DNA of 64,000 nucleotides from Arcuatula senhousia (taxonomy: Eukaryota; Mollusca; Bivalvia; Mytilida; Mytilidae): NCBI GenBank assembly GCA_963971305.1, contig OZ020309.1, positions 2,721,001 to 2,785,000 on the forward strand, written 5' to 3'. A program made the translations under genes and the position numbers. Position 1 is the first letter of the stretch; every line of letters begins with the position of its first letter. The notes below the pieces were generated by a model. The model did not search any database, had not been told where the DNA came from, and was given only the letters and a program-made list of their open reading frames with translations. Below are positions 10,994 through 21,898 of this stretch, piece after piece.

Positions 10994-13516
10994 TGTGTAT
11001 GATTTTTTACAAAAAAGACATTAAGTAAAAAGTTGTGAAAACAGCCAAATCTTAAATTGCTGTCTACCATTTTCTCCTACTGTCCTTTTTGTTAAAAATC
11101 ATAAAGCCGTTGTATTCTTTTAATGTCATCAGATTTTCAGTGTTAAAAAAATAAGAAGAATACAGTGAGTAAATCAAAAACAAAACAGCAGATATGTTTC
11201 AATTCAGCCATGCTTTCCTTTCTTGCCGGCACTTCTGTTCAATTTTTTGTCGAGCTCTTTTATTGCTATTGTAGATTGTTTCTTCTTCTTTTTTGTGTCC
11301 CCCCCGGTTCAATTCCGGGTTCCGCACGGAACAATCCGGCGACTGGCAGGGTTTTTATTGGTGACATTTGCTGACTTACTATACTACAAAAGAGGATAAA
11401 TGTATAAATGCTATCTGTTATGTTATCGATGGGATGCTTGTTTCGTACTTTTAGTACATATTGCAGTTATACATGCAGTCTAGCTTGCTTTTTGGTCTGA
11501 AATACATGTAATTTGTAGTCGTGATTCAACTTCTTACGTAACAAGTCCCACGCAATTGCTGACCCACTATAATTTGAAAATAAAAAAGTTACCATAACGT
11601 CAGAAATGTTATCTAATTCGCCGTTTTGCTCCTTAGTTTAGTCTATTTACTTATTTATGAGTCTCCATTGCATAACGCCGCCACAATACAGATACTCGTA
11701 AAAGATACCGCGCTACAAATAAAAAAAATTATATTCATAGGATCGCCAGCATTGCTTAATTCAGTGCCATAAAAAGATAACTTCTTTAACGTGTCGTAGA
11801 CATATTAATTCTGATGTCAAACTCTAGGACGAACTCATCAATTTTATCCTTCTAATAACCGACTATCGACGATAAATGAAGAAAAAACTTTTTTATATTG
11901 TATTTCCCAAAAGTATTGGCTTAAAGAAATAGAAATGATATATTTTGGTATTACTCCCAAAAGCAATAATTCGTCAGTTAAGAGACAGTTTAAAGTAGTG
12001 TTCTTTATGCATTGTATTTGGAGATTAAAACAAAACAAAAACCTAATATTCCTTACGTGTAGCATATATACCAATATAATGATGCAGTTTGCCTATCCTA
12101 ATTCTCGTTCTAACATGATTTGGTTTCCAATCGCTGTAAATCGCACGTACATGACGTAAATGGTGTCGTTATTGTTCGGAGGATATTGTTGCATTTGTCT
12201 TTTGAAACATAAAGGAATAACTATCTTTTGTTATTTCAAAAAAAAAAGGGGGGGAGACAACACGCTTTTTTTCTTCGAAACGCCAGTTATTATGGACTGA
12301 TTTCGCACTAGTATAATTTTGATATACAACACGTAATCGTACGTATTTGTTTATCCTAAGGCTTAGAATTAACCCTGTATTTATTACTTTGAACGCGCCT
12401 CTTCTTCGTGCAATCATGGAGTTATGATATATAGACTATATCATAACTCCATGGTGCAATATAATTACTTGTCAAATATGAGTTACTGTTCTATAACAAA
12501 TCTGTAATTCATACACTTTCGTACATCTATTCAAAAATAAAAAATAATCCTGTTTTTACATATTTCTGTAACATGAAATATAACGGGAAATAATGGGATA
12601 TAGTTACCCGGGTATAGTTAGTTCCACTTTTTCCTCGTGGTACGCGTCAAATTTGTTATCGTCTAGTCTATTAAGCAATATTATATATCATATCCCTCTG
12701 CCAAATTATCAAAGACTTGTTTCATCTCTCATTTACTTTGTGATCCCAGTCAGTTCTAATGGGCTGTGAAGTTTTGATGTTAAGATTAAATATTTCAATT
12801 AGCTACAGTGGTTTAAGATGTTCTGTTTTATTAGCTCTCTTAAAAAGTTTGTTTTCTTAAGAAATGTTTATAGTAGGGGTATAGTGATTAGTTAGCAATT
12901 AAATCTGGTAGTAATTCCTTAACGTTTATTATCTGTAGCCGTAAGTGTTACAACAATTATGTCAAATTCATTTACATTTCGTTTGCGTTCTGGCAGAAGA
13001 AAATTAAAGAGTTCACTGTCCGTCGTAACGTTTGATCCGTCCCAACCTCCGACAAACGACTTCTTGTGTTTCTTTTTTTTTATTTTGAGACTGATCGTTA
13101 CATGGAGGTTCCCAAAAGGGACATTCGAATGACAAAATTAAAGAAAAGGCAGAGACAAAACCAGTCACCACAAACGACTGAAAATTTCACGAAAAACAGA
13201 ACAGCAATCAACAATGCGAAATACATCTCCATCTGAATACACTGTTTTGATAGAATATTATGTTTCGGAATAACTTATACGCAGAGGCGTGTGCAGTTAG
13301 AACGAAATGTACACTAAATCTAACTGTAACTGTAGAGAAAAAAAGATAGTTCAAGGACAGAAGCAAATTCCAAAAGACTGAAGTCACGTACAACTCGGAC
13401 GCTCTGGAGTGTAAGCAGTCCCTGCTTGTTGCAAACATTCCCCCCTCTCCTCCCTGTCTGGTATAATTTTGTTACCTTTCGTTTGCACTTTTTTACGACC
13501 GACCGGTTGTGAAGGT
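10994..13516. other. No recognisable gene; hairpin and repeat fragments
   Basis: Contains a 17 bp perfect hairpin (12415-12453) and a degenerate copy of an interspersed repeat near 13085-13445 (GGCAGAGACAAAACCAG, then GGACGCTCTGGAGTGTAAGC), also seen at 37003-37205 and 60508-60725. The ORFs here have no recognisable domain. Confidence 0.45.
12415..12453. repeat. Perfect 17 bp inverted repeat, 5 nt loop
   Basis: CATGGAGTTATGATATA (12415-12431) and its exact reverse complement (12437-12453) are separated by TAGAC. Confidence 0.9.
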
Positions 13517-14467
13517 TAGGCCATTAGTTGTTTAGCACTTCTCGATTGTAGCTTCAAATTTCTCAGTTCCAAGTTGAAACTTTGTACTTCCAGGATCACT
13601 GTATGGAAAGAGCGAAAGGGAAAAACGGTTGATTTCTGTGCCCCGGTGTAGTTTACTCCTGTGTCATTGTTGTATTGTGGGTAAAACAGACGATTGAGAC
13701 GAAAATATGTCATTTAGGTAAGAAAAATAGATATACTAGTGTTGTTAAGGTTCATTTATAGTTTCTTACTTGTCACTCTATTGTTTTCTAACAAGTTTTA
13801 AATCAATAGATAAATAATGTATGAAATATCGCAATGAAAAAACAAAAAGTTAAAATGTTGAAAATCGCATAACTCTTTGGTACATCTGTAAGCAATTAGT
13901 AAGTTTAAACAATCTTTATAATACTTTAGAACATATTCTACTGTCGAAGATAAGTAATTGTCCTTTCAAATGATTTTACAGCTGTGTTTAACTTATGAGG
14001 CAAATGTTTATTGTGTGCCCTGCTGCTGTTAAGTTCTGTGCACGCTGTAGTTTATTTGAGAGCAGTTTTTAAAGTAGCGAAAGTTTATTTATGTGTTCTG
14101 ACAAAACTTATCAGAATAGAAAAAGCCTTTAATTTATAGAAAAACTCATTTCTTAGTAGCGATTTGCGTATTTAATCTTTATTTGATGGAATATCTTATG
14201 AAAGGTTAACAAAAAACCTACAATAAGTAACTGATTTGTTGTTTTGTAAACACTCAATAAAAAGGGTTGAAGAAATGCTGTCGTTTATTTCCGAGTTCAC
14301 GAATGTTGATTTCTGTGCAGCAAAAATTGTTGTAGTTTATTTCTGTGCTATTTATTTTTATTATAATTAATTCTTATTGTTTGATGTTATAACTTGAATG
14401 TACTTTAAATACAGGCTAGAGGCACTATAAATTGAAATATTTTTTTTTTCAATTTCAGAAATATAAT

Positions 14468-14671
14468 ATGGATAAATTAAAATGCGAATATTGTGATTTT
14501 TTTTCTGGCATATTCAACGACACAATTTTGCATTTTGTCCATAACCATCCCAAGGAAAAAGTAAATATCAAAATTAGAGTGGATGAGAAAAAGAACAAGT
14601 TTAAACATTTAAAATTTGATTTGAGACCAGAAGATGAAATTTTAAATGGAAAAAAACATTGTACCAGATGA
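14468..14671 (+). pseudogene. C2H2 zinc-finger-like ORF inside the TIR element
   Basis: A 67-codon frame beginning MDKLKCEYC carries C6-x2-C9-x12-H22-x4-H27, the exact spacing of a C2H2 zinc finger, followed by a Lys-rich stretch and an acidic/aliphatic segment (FDLRPEDEIL). A pyrimidine tract and CAG lie just upstream at ~14440-14458, so this could be a 3' exon. After the stop another frame continues with DFDGVLEPPLSIEVEY before its own stop, which may indicate a decayed longer product. Position between inverted repeats suggests a protein of a mobile element. No specific function is claimed. Confidence 0.35.
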
Positions 14672-15212
14672 ATAAAAAACAATAACCGTTGTTGATTTTG
14701 ATGGTGTTTTGGAACCCCCATTGTCTATTGAAGTTGAGTATAAAACTGTTATTTTTATTGTTCGGAAATGTTATTTTGAAATGTAATCATAAACAAACCG
14801 AATACTGTATACATGTAGCAGGAAATTATCGAGACAGTTTTATTTTGCGATTTTCGCACGACATTGCTGCACCTAAATTGAAAAAATACACGGCACGATA
14901 TGTGTCCTCTATTTTAGTCTAAATGGACAATACGATTACTGTAAAAATTTAAGACTGTGTTAACTAAAACTCAGTAGTCCTTCCAGGAAAAGCAAAGACG
15001 GTGCGAAAAAAATCCCAGGTTTACAGCCTACAAAAATAACTCAATACATACTATTCTATTCTATTCTGTATAAATATAGATTTATCACCAATTAATTTTG
15101 TCGTGCTTTGTTTAAAAGAGCTTTATATATTATTTTTGTAATTTATAGAATAAGTAAAACATTAGATGGTTTAGACAGGAATTGTAAATGAACACTTGTT
15201 TTAAAATTATCC

Positions 15213-16012
15213 TTGGGCCGTGTTACGAAGGTGTCCTAGGATTAGGACATGTCTAAGGATGGTCTTTGGACATGTCTCGGTCCTAAGTCGTGTTATTGAA
15301 GGCATCCTAAAAAATGGCACGTCCTAAATTTGGTCCGTAATTAAGGTTGTAAAAATTGTTGTCCTAGGACCATACTTGTGACTTTAAATTTAAAAAAGTG
15401 TCTGAAATAGGTTTTATCCCCTTGAATTAGGGTTGTATGTGGCCAAACTCTCATTTTTGATATTTTACTTTCTACATTTAGCAAACTAAGATATTTTTGC
15501 CATTGATTAAATTTTCCCAATAGTGACCCATATATTTGCGTTTTACCAGTTACATTTTGATGATATTCTAATATATGTAGTACAAGACTTTTGAAATTAA
15601 CATTTAACAGTTCATGTGGATATTTGCGTCCCAAACCTAGGGATTTACTTTTGGTATTAGTGATAAGTGCAACGCGCAGAACAAAAACGAATGAAGAAAT
15701 GAAATGATATTGCAATACATTATTTTTACTCTCTAAAAAAAACCCAAAGGCAATGCAATAAAAATGCTTAAAATTATTTTGCATTTGGAAATGTAAAACA
15801 AAAAAATTCAAGTTTTTTTCAAACGCCTTCACATCGGCATAAATGTATGACATATGGCTATTCAGGATTATTCGTATAAGGATGGTCCTATTTAAGGTTA
15901 TCCTAAGATGGTTTCGTTTTACATCCTTGGACGCGTCTAAGGATGATCCTTTCTACATTCCATTTTAAGTCATAAGACATTGTTTAGGATACAGCTTAGG
16001 ACAGCTTCATTA
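15213..16012. mobile_element. TIR-like unit with TCCTAGGAC-type subterminal repeats
   Basis: The left end, GGGCCGTGTTACGAAGGTGT followed by CCTAGGA, partly pairs with the right end, AGGACAGCTTCATTAACCTG followed by TCCCC. Both flanks are dense in (T)CCTAAG/GTCCTA hexamers over ~120 bp. Such ends resemble PIF/Harbinger-like elements, but pairing is imperfect and no 3 bp target duplication was found. The 170-codon minus ORF inside (15853-15341) is not recognised. Confidence 0.4.
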
Positions 16013-16599
16013 ACCTGTCCCCTGGTTTAGAGTTAGAACTAAAGTTATATTTCCATTTTTTGATCTGATTTGCTATGGCCAAGTATTTATAACTCAGAAC
16101 GAAACATTCGCAACCACACAAATAAACTTCCGCGGGCTCTGAAATATACATTCGCATGTAGAAAATCAGCACAGAAATATACATTCGCGGTGCAAATTTT
16201 AACACCTACTCTTATTTCATCGATCTGTCTTGGACCTTTGCATAATTAAACTTTATTTATCAACAATAGAGTTCTATATATACTTAAATACACGATGAAC
16301 AGTTTTTGTTCACTTTAATTTCATCTGCAAGTGCTTTATTTATGTAATTTTTCCCAAAAAACGTGTTTTATTTATAAATTGATGACTTTTTGTGATCAAA
16401 ATAGCCTATGACATAAAAATGCAAGTAAAACTTGAATAAACTAAATCGATACTATCTAATGTTGAAATCACCGACAATGCAAAATATGTAGTTATTCAAC
16501 AATTAGGTAAAAAGGCAGAAAAAACAGACGACTTTATTTTGAGCACCGCAATAAACTACATCGGGGCACGGAAATCAACCGTTTTTCCCTTTCGCTCTT

Positions 16600-16745
16600 T
16601 CCATACAGTGAGGATGAGATTTCTCAGTTTCAAGTTGACATTTCATATTTTCAAGTTGACATTTTTCAGTTCCAATTTGGAATTGAGAAATGTCAAGATT
16701 GAATTTAAAAATGTCAAGTTGAAAGTTAGCAATGTCAACTTGTAG
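16600..16745. repeat. Short direct/inverted repeats of TCAAGTTGACATTT
   Basis: Two copies of TTCAAGTTGACATTT are followed by inverted forms AATGTCAAG/ATGTCAACTTG and TTCCAATTTGGAATTGAGAA. They form subterminal palindromes of the 13517-16745 element's right arm. The plus-strand ORF over it encodes a repetitive Lys/Asn/Val peptide and is not credible as a gene. Confidence 0.6.
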
Positions 16746-17713
16746 TTAATTATTGTCACGGTGTCAATCGAAAAGTTTGTACGCAGTTATTTTGTATTTC
16801 GTCTATATATACTCTTCAAAAAGAGATACGCATAGGTAGAGAATTTCCTATATGTTTTATACAAACCCACATCATTTCAAAACAATATTACCAAGTCGTC
16901 CATAAGAAAATTTTAATTTTTTTTCATGTTTTATATTATTTTATTGTTTTTTATGGACTGGTATCCTTCCAACTTGACCACCAATGAACAGGGATTATTT
17001 ACCTTACATATTCAATTTCTTTTATATTCTGATTTAAAAACATTATGAATATTTTTTGCAGAATTATTTAAATAAATCCCGAAACTGCACCCAAAATCAT
17101 GTGTTTCAGATTCAACTAAATATTCATCCAACATCCTTTAATAAAAACACCTGCCATTTTGCCTGTTTCGCATTTTATTCCTTTAATTACAAATTGGTAT
17201 TTCATAAACTAATTTCCATGAAAATAATTACTGCTTATTCAATATTTTATTGAAGTAAGGCCCCTCTCATTTACACTTAAATTCATTTCATAAGTTTGAT
17301 ACTCAAAGAAAATATTTAATATAAAACATACAATAACATACCATAACTATAACATCTTATTGAAAGAAAGCAATAATGTTATCAATATTAAATATTATAT
17401 AATTTATAATGTTCAAAAACTTGATGAACATTTACTTAATAGATAAAATGAATGAACTGTAATTATATTTGATTACATTCCTGTAAATTTTGCGTCTTTT
17501 CCAAAGTGCGTATTTCGAATTGCACTTGGAAGAAATTTTCGGTGCATAGAGTTAATTGATGGTCGCGATGCGCGAGTAAAATAACGTGGCATTTGTACCA
17601 GAAAGGCCAAAGAAAGCTTAGCCCAAGAACATGGAATTTTCAAAAATAAAGTTCACAAACTGTTATTAAAAATTCACCACAACACATTTGTTAACTCCAA
17701 CTGCAATTATTTT

Positions 17714-18272
17714 TTGTCTCGCCTGCGACGTATAGTCGCGGAAGGCGAGACATACGTATTACTTTTCGGCGGCGGCAGCGGCGGCGGTGGCGTAAACTTT
17801 TTTGTAAGATTTTTGTGGACAATGAATTGCTTGAAAAGTATATTAGCTAGGCATCTGATATTTGGTATACAGACAGTTCAGGTTATGGTCTACGCAACTG
17901 TTACCATGCCATGTGACCCAAACCTCATTTTCACACTCCAGTGACTCTGTGAACTTAGGTCATTTTTTCAGGCCGTAAACTTTTTTGTAAGACTTTTGTG
18001 GACGATGAATTACTGGAAAAGTGTATTAGCTAGGCATCTGATATTAGGTATACAGACAGTTGTGGTTATGGTTATGGTTAAAGCAACTGTCACCATGCCA
18101 TGTGACCATCACTCCATTTTTACGCTCCAGTGACTCTGTGAACTAAGGTATATTTTTCAGGCAGAAAACTTTTTGTAATACTTGTGTGGACACTGGATTG
18201 CTTGAATAGTATAATAGCTAGGCATCTGATATTGGGTATACAGACAGGCGAGACATACTTTTAGTGGCCACA
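17714..18272. repeat. Interspersed repeat with ~180 bp internal tandem units (copy 2)
   Basis: Begins with a strong hairpin TGTCTCGCC...GGCGAGACA enclosing TGCGAC/GTCGCG (17715-17753). Two and a half copies of the ~180 bp unit follow (starts ~17797, ~17976, ~18163), and it ends with CAGGCGAGACATACTTTTAG, as at position ~752. This is the better-bounded copy of the 1-775 family. The first unit creates a 76-codon ORF that is not a gene. Confidence 0.8.
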
Positions 18273-18739
18273 CAATTGTTATAAGCTATATGGCCACATC
18301 AGCAGCACTAGAACCCCAACAAAGGAAATCCACAATGCAAAAGATGTTCAAAATGCATAAAACATAACGAAATCCAAATATAATAGCTATGACAAAACTA
18401 CGATGGAGGGAGTTAAACCTTAGGTTTTAGAATTAACACAAAAGATAGTGGTTAAAACAAAGTTTACACATGAGAAGTTATCTCATGTACAAGTACGCCA
18501 TATCTAAAAAATAAATGCATCTTAAACACGGGGAATTGTTCTACTAACTACTAATTTAAGATAATTAAAAAAATATTATATTTTAAATCTAGGGCAAATG
18601 CAAGACGGACAGCAACGATCACTGTTCACATTGAAGGCTGCTGGCTGTTTTAAATTATGTTTTCATGGATGTTAATTTTGTTGTTTCTTTTTTGTATCGA
18701 CTGGTTTCATTTCTGATTGATTGTTCCTGACATTCGAGT

Positions 18740-18930
18740 GTCTATTAAGAATTCATTGTTATTCGTGGGGTATCAATTTTCATGGATTTCTTAAGTGGTG
18801 CGAAATTTGACATCCAACGCAAAGAAAATTTGACATTTATCCGAATTTAAGAATCCAGGAATTTATCAATTTTTATCAAATCACAAATTAGTACCTACGA
18901 AAATAAATGATTCCACAGTATTTGATCTTT
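18740..18930. mobile_element. MITE copy (TACTGTGG/ATTCGTGGGG family)
   Basis: Contains ATTCGTGGGGTATCAATTTT at the left, ACATCCAACG inside, and ATGATTCCACAGTATTTGA at the right. Related copies lie at 24737-24932 and 28485-28680. The left end is eroded. Confidence 0.55.
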
Positions 18931-19299
18931 GCTTGAAAGATCATACAAATAATATTTTTAAAAAACCATCAGGTTTCTTTCCATGCATTGCACATGGTCG
19001 ATATCATTGGTACAGGAGTTTAACGTATTCGTTTCGAGTACTTTTCTAACCATTCAATGTTTTGATTCAAATTCTGATGTTGAGCGGTTACTCTTAATAT
19101 GCAGAATACCAAATTTAGGTATAACTGTTTTCACACATGTTTTGATATTGTAATTTGATTGCTTCATTCAAATTCAAAACGTTTTCAGTTTTTAGGCTAT
19201 TATTTAATATCTTAATCAAAACTTTTCATTTTTCGTTTTACATCTTCTTATTTTGTTTATGTCATAGTATTTGCCTGGTCCTTTGATGTTATTTTGATT

Positions 19300-19450
19300 T
19301 AGTGTTTTCTAAAAGAAGCAATGAGGCACCAATGGGGCATTCGAGTGTCAAAAGTCCGATAGGGCAACGACATAACCGGCGGTACACACGAACAAAAACA
19401 GCACGAAGGAACACAAAACACAAATTCTAGCTTTGTTTTCTGGATTCGCT
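19300..19450. repeat. Interspersed repeat (AGAAGCAATGAGGCACCAATG family)
   Basis: Reads GAGGCACCAATGGGGCATTC, GTGTCAAAAGTCCGATAGGG, then CGAACAAAAACAGCAC. The reverse complement occurs at ~61237-61350. Diverged relatives are at 37110-37205, 38597-38690, 49980-50040 and 60510-60600. Confidence 0.65.
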
Positions 19451-19534
19451 TCCATCGAACTGGAAAGAAAGGCTTACCTTTGGTATGTTAAATTAGACAG
19501 ATGCTTTTTAAAATTTCAAAACAAACATCATGCT

Positions 19535-19680
19535 GAAGCTGTGTACCAAATTTGAAACCAATCCCTTGAGTAGGAGCAGAGAAATTGAACCGGACGGACA
19601 GACAGACGGACAGACAGACGGACAAGGTGATTGCAATATAGCCCCCTCTCTTACGAGTGGGGGTATAATATATAACTATT
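19535..19680 (+). repeat. Pearl/Helitron-like 3' end: ACGG/ACAG microsatellite plus hairpin
   Basis: TACCAAATTTGAAACCAATC and CCTTGAGTAGGAGCAGAGAA are followed by (CGGACAGA)n at 19592-19626 and then GCCCCCTCTCTTACGAGTGG with GGGTATAAT, a C6/G5 hairpin. The same order (TTTCAAAGCAATCCCTTCAG, microsatellite, hairpin) closes the array at 59400-59596. Confidence 0.5.
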
Positions 19681-21586
19681 GTTGTTGTAAATGTTTATTT
19701 ACTATTCACATAATTATAGATTTTTTCAAATTTTCACAATGTCATTATTTTACAAGCAATATATACAAAATGTGACACAATTTTTTTTGCACTAATATAT
19801 TCATAAAGGTCCAAATATAATGTATGTTATGAGACACGAACGGTGTTGTGTTTTAGACCAGGGTTAGTATTAATTTAAGGAGCAACCATTTGTTTTTTTT
19901 TGTTTTTTTTTGGGGGGGGGAGACAATTTCTTTTATTTAAAATAAAAAGACAGGATACCAAAAATTGGGAAATGAAAAAGCAGGGCAGTGGTTCGACTTT
20001 TAAAAGGCTGGAAAGTGTTTTAGTTGTAAAATTTATATTAAATTGAAAAAAATGGCACATTAATAGCACCACAAAAAAATCCATTCTCCGATTAAAAAGA
20101 TATAGCCCCCCCCCCCCCCTATAAAAAGGGTTGATCCCTTATCATATCATCTCATCTCAAGATACATAATGTATTTTCAACGTAATAATCTAGAATTATC
20201 AAGCTATAATAAATTTTAGATTTGAGTATAGACGACAATTGTCCCATTTTACGTACTACCTCTTTGATTCTAAACATCTTTTCTGCAAAACTGTTAGCTT
20301 TGAATTGTTACAGTAGAACATCTTTTTTTTTGGCTCCAACAAAAGTGTCATAATGTATAATCAACAACACAAATAGTCTTTTGTTTCAGAATTGTTTTAT
20401 AAGTTTAAATTTTTATCACTTCTTTTTTACTGAATGATAAATAAAACCATACCAATTAAAACATTGGTGAATTATGCTTTTGTGTAAATTTGCAGCATAG
20501 AAGAGGTCTAAAAAGCAAATCTACGATTGGTCAATTACGAAATGGGTGTTTCTGGAAAAGAAAAAAAAATCGACCAGTACAATAAAGCTTTTTCCTCTGT
20601 TTCCTTATTAAACACTGAAATAAACATACCATTTTGTCTGAATACATGCATTTTTCATTTTGGGGTTGAAAACAAATTTTCTAAAGATATTCAAAAACGA
20701 AAGAAAGAAAATTTGCAGAGATGGATGTTCTGAACCTCATCAGCTTATATCTTTTTAAATTTTGTAGTTAAAATAAAATGAATGGAAGTGGTGCGTTTCT
20801 TTTGTTGTTTAGTATATTATTTGCATAGATTAATATGCAATGATTCATTTACATTTTATGTTTACATTATATACAAATGTGGAATGTAATATCTTCAAAT
20901 AAGTTAAAGCATCGCTCATATACATATTTACAACACAAGTATAATGATATGATGATACCAATGGTTAAAATGATAATGGTCGTTTCTTGCGTTAAAAGGC
21001 ACAATAATTGGAGAAATCAATTTTTGAAGCATGTGAATGTTGTAATGCTAATTCAATACAAAAGCAATGCCAATAAAAATGTCTCAATGTTTGAAGCTTC
21101 CCTTCATTGCCCACAATCTAAGAATACTGTGAGCGACCTCACAAGAAGACTACCCACACACACTTCATATTGAATTTTATGTTGGATATATAACTGAAAT
21201 CAAATTATTTCCCCTCTATCATATTTGAGAGCGATGCAATTTCCATATGATGTTATATTTTCAAACAAAGTTTCGTTTAAATCTATCATGCAGTTAAGGA
21301 TGAGTTGTGCTCACAACATTTGTGGTAACAGACAGGGTGATTCCTATTATCCTAAAATCTTGTTTGCAAAATGTATAAAATGATCATAGTTATGATACAT
21401 CACTGTCTTATAACATATCATGAAAAAAACCATGTCTCATAAACGTTGATAATGCACAAAGTCACACAATGTCCTAAATTCTCTAAATTTTTCTATTTTA
21501 ATTTTCTCTGATATCAACATGTTCATGGCACTTTGCTGTAATATACATACTTGTCTTTAAATTATGAATTTACAAATGAGCCTTTG
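19681..21586. other. 3' flank of the receptor gene, no recognised gene
   Basis: Contains homopolymers (G9 near 19912, C13 near 20107) and a fragment near 21250-21330 (TTAAGGATGAGTTGTGCTCA, AACAGACAGGGTGATTCC) resembling 43560-43640, a Helitron-like 3' end. The 98-codon ORF at 20877-21173 has no recognised domain. The receptor 3' UTR begins at 21586 and runs leftward. An ATTAAA-type signal in the minus sense lies at 21497-21502, but its use is unproven. Confidence 0.4.
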
Positions 21587-21898
21587 TCATGAAGTAATTT
21601 CAGTATCACTGTAATCTACAGGTATGTAGCCACTACCCATATAAGGATTGTTTACTTCCTTTCTAGGATTAGGGGAGTGTCTCATGTCACGTAAATGAAG
21701 CACACCTCCATTGGGCAGAGTGTCCACAGGTGTATCGAGATCTGCGACATCAATAGTACTCGCAGGTGTACTTGAAAAATGTCCACGATCAGGATTGGAC
21801 CCTGGGGTCGAAGAACCGTGTTTTCGATGTTTCTTTGAAGATCCATGGCATTTTAATGCGAATCGAAGCTCCTTTGCCATCTCGGAACATAAAGATTC
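21587..21898 (-). CDS. Receptor exon 14: cytoplasmic C-terminal tail and stop
   Basis: Acceptor TTTTTTTGTAG; 103 codons plus TGA (21589-21587). [19 protein letters not shown] corresponds to the kainate RSFCSAMVEELRMSLKC block. The rest is a Ser/Pro/Asp-rich low-complexity tail ending DTEITS. The last residues are not a canonical class I PDZ ligand. A minus-sense ATTAAA lies ~85 nt downstream (21502-21497) and could direct polyadenylation. Confidence 0.9.
   Translation of the reverse strand, partial: ESLCSEMAKELRFALKCHGSSKKHRKHGSSTPGSNPDRGHFSSTPASTIDVADLDTPVDTLPNGGVLHLRDMRHSPNPRKEVNNPYMGSGYIPVDYSDTEITS

Larger units (their letters stand above)
13517..16745. mobile_element. Candidate ~3.2 kb DNA element with ~200 bp terminal inverted repeats
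   Basis: The block at ~13599-13658 (CTGTATGGAAAGAGCGAAAG, AAAAACGGTTGATTTC) is present in reverse complement at ~16552-16611 (GAAATCAACCGTTTTT, CTTTCGCTCTTTCCATACAG). Both are followed outward by related CTCAGTT.CAAGTTGA motifs and inward by AAACAGACGA, so the arms are in terminal-inverted-repeat geometry. The interior holds a zinc-finger-like ORF (14468-14671) and a second TIR-like unit (~15213-16012). No target duplication was found, so the outer limits are approximate. Confidence 0.5.

Noticed and set aside
11288..11306. tRNA T-arm-like CCCGGTTCAATTCCGGG
   Set aside because: Perfect T-arm and B box but no A box, acceptor stem or D-arm at proper spacing; probably a chance hairpin or SINE relic.
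15341..15853. 170-codon minus-strand ORF
   Set aside because: Longest unassigned ORF, but lies within a TIR-like unit, is rich in Phe/Lys/Asn as expected from AT-rich DNA, and matches nothing I recognise.
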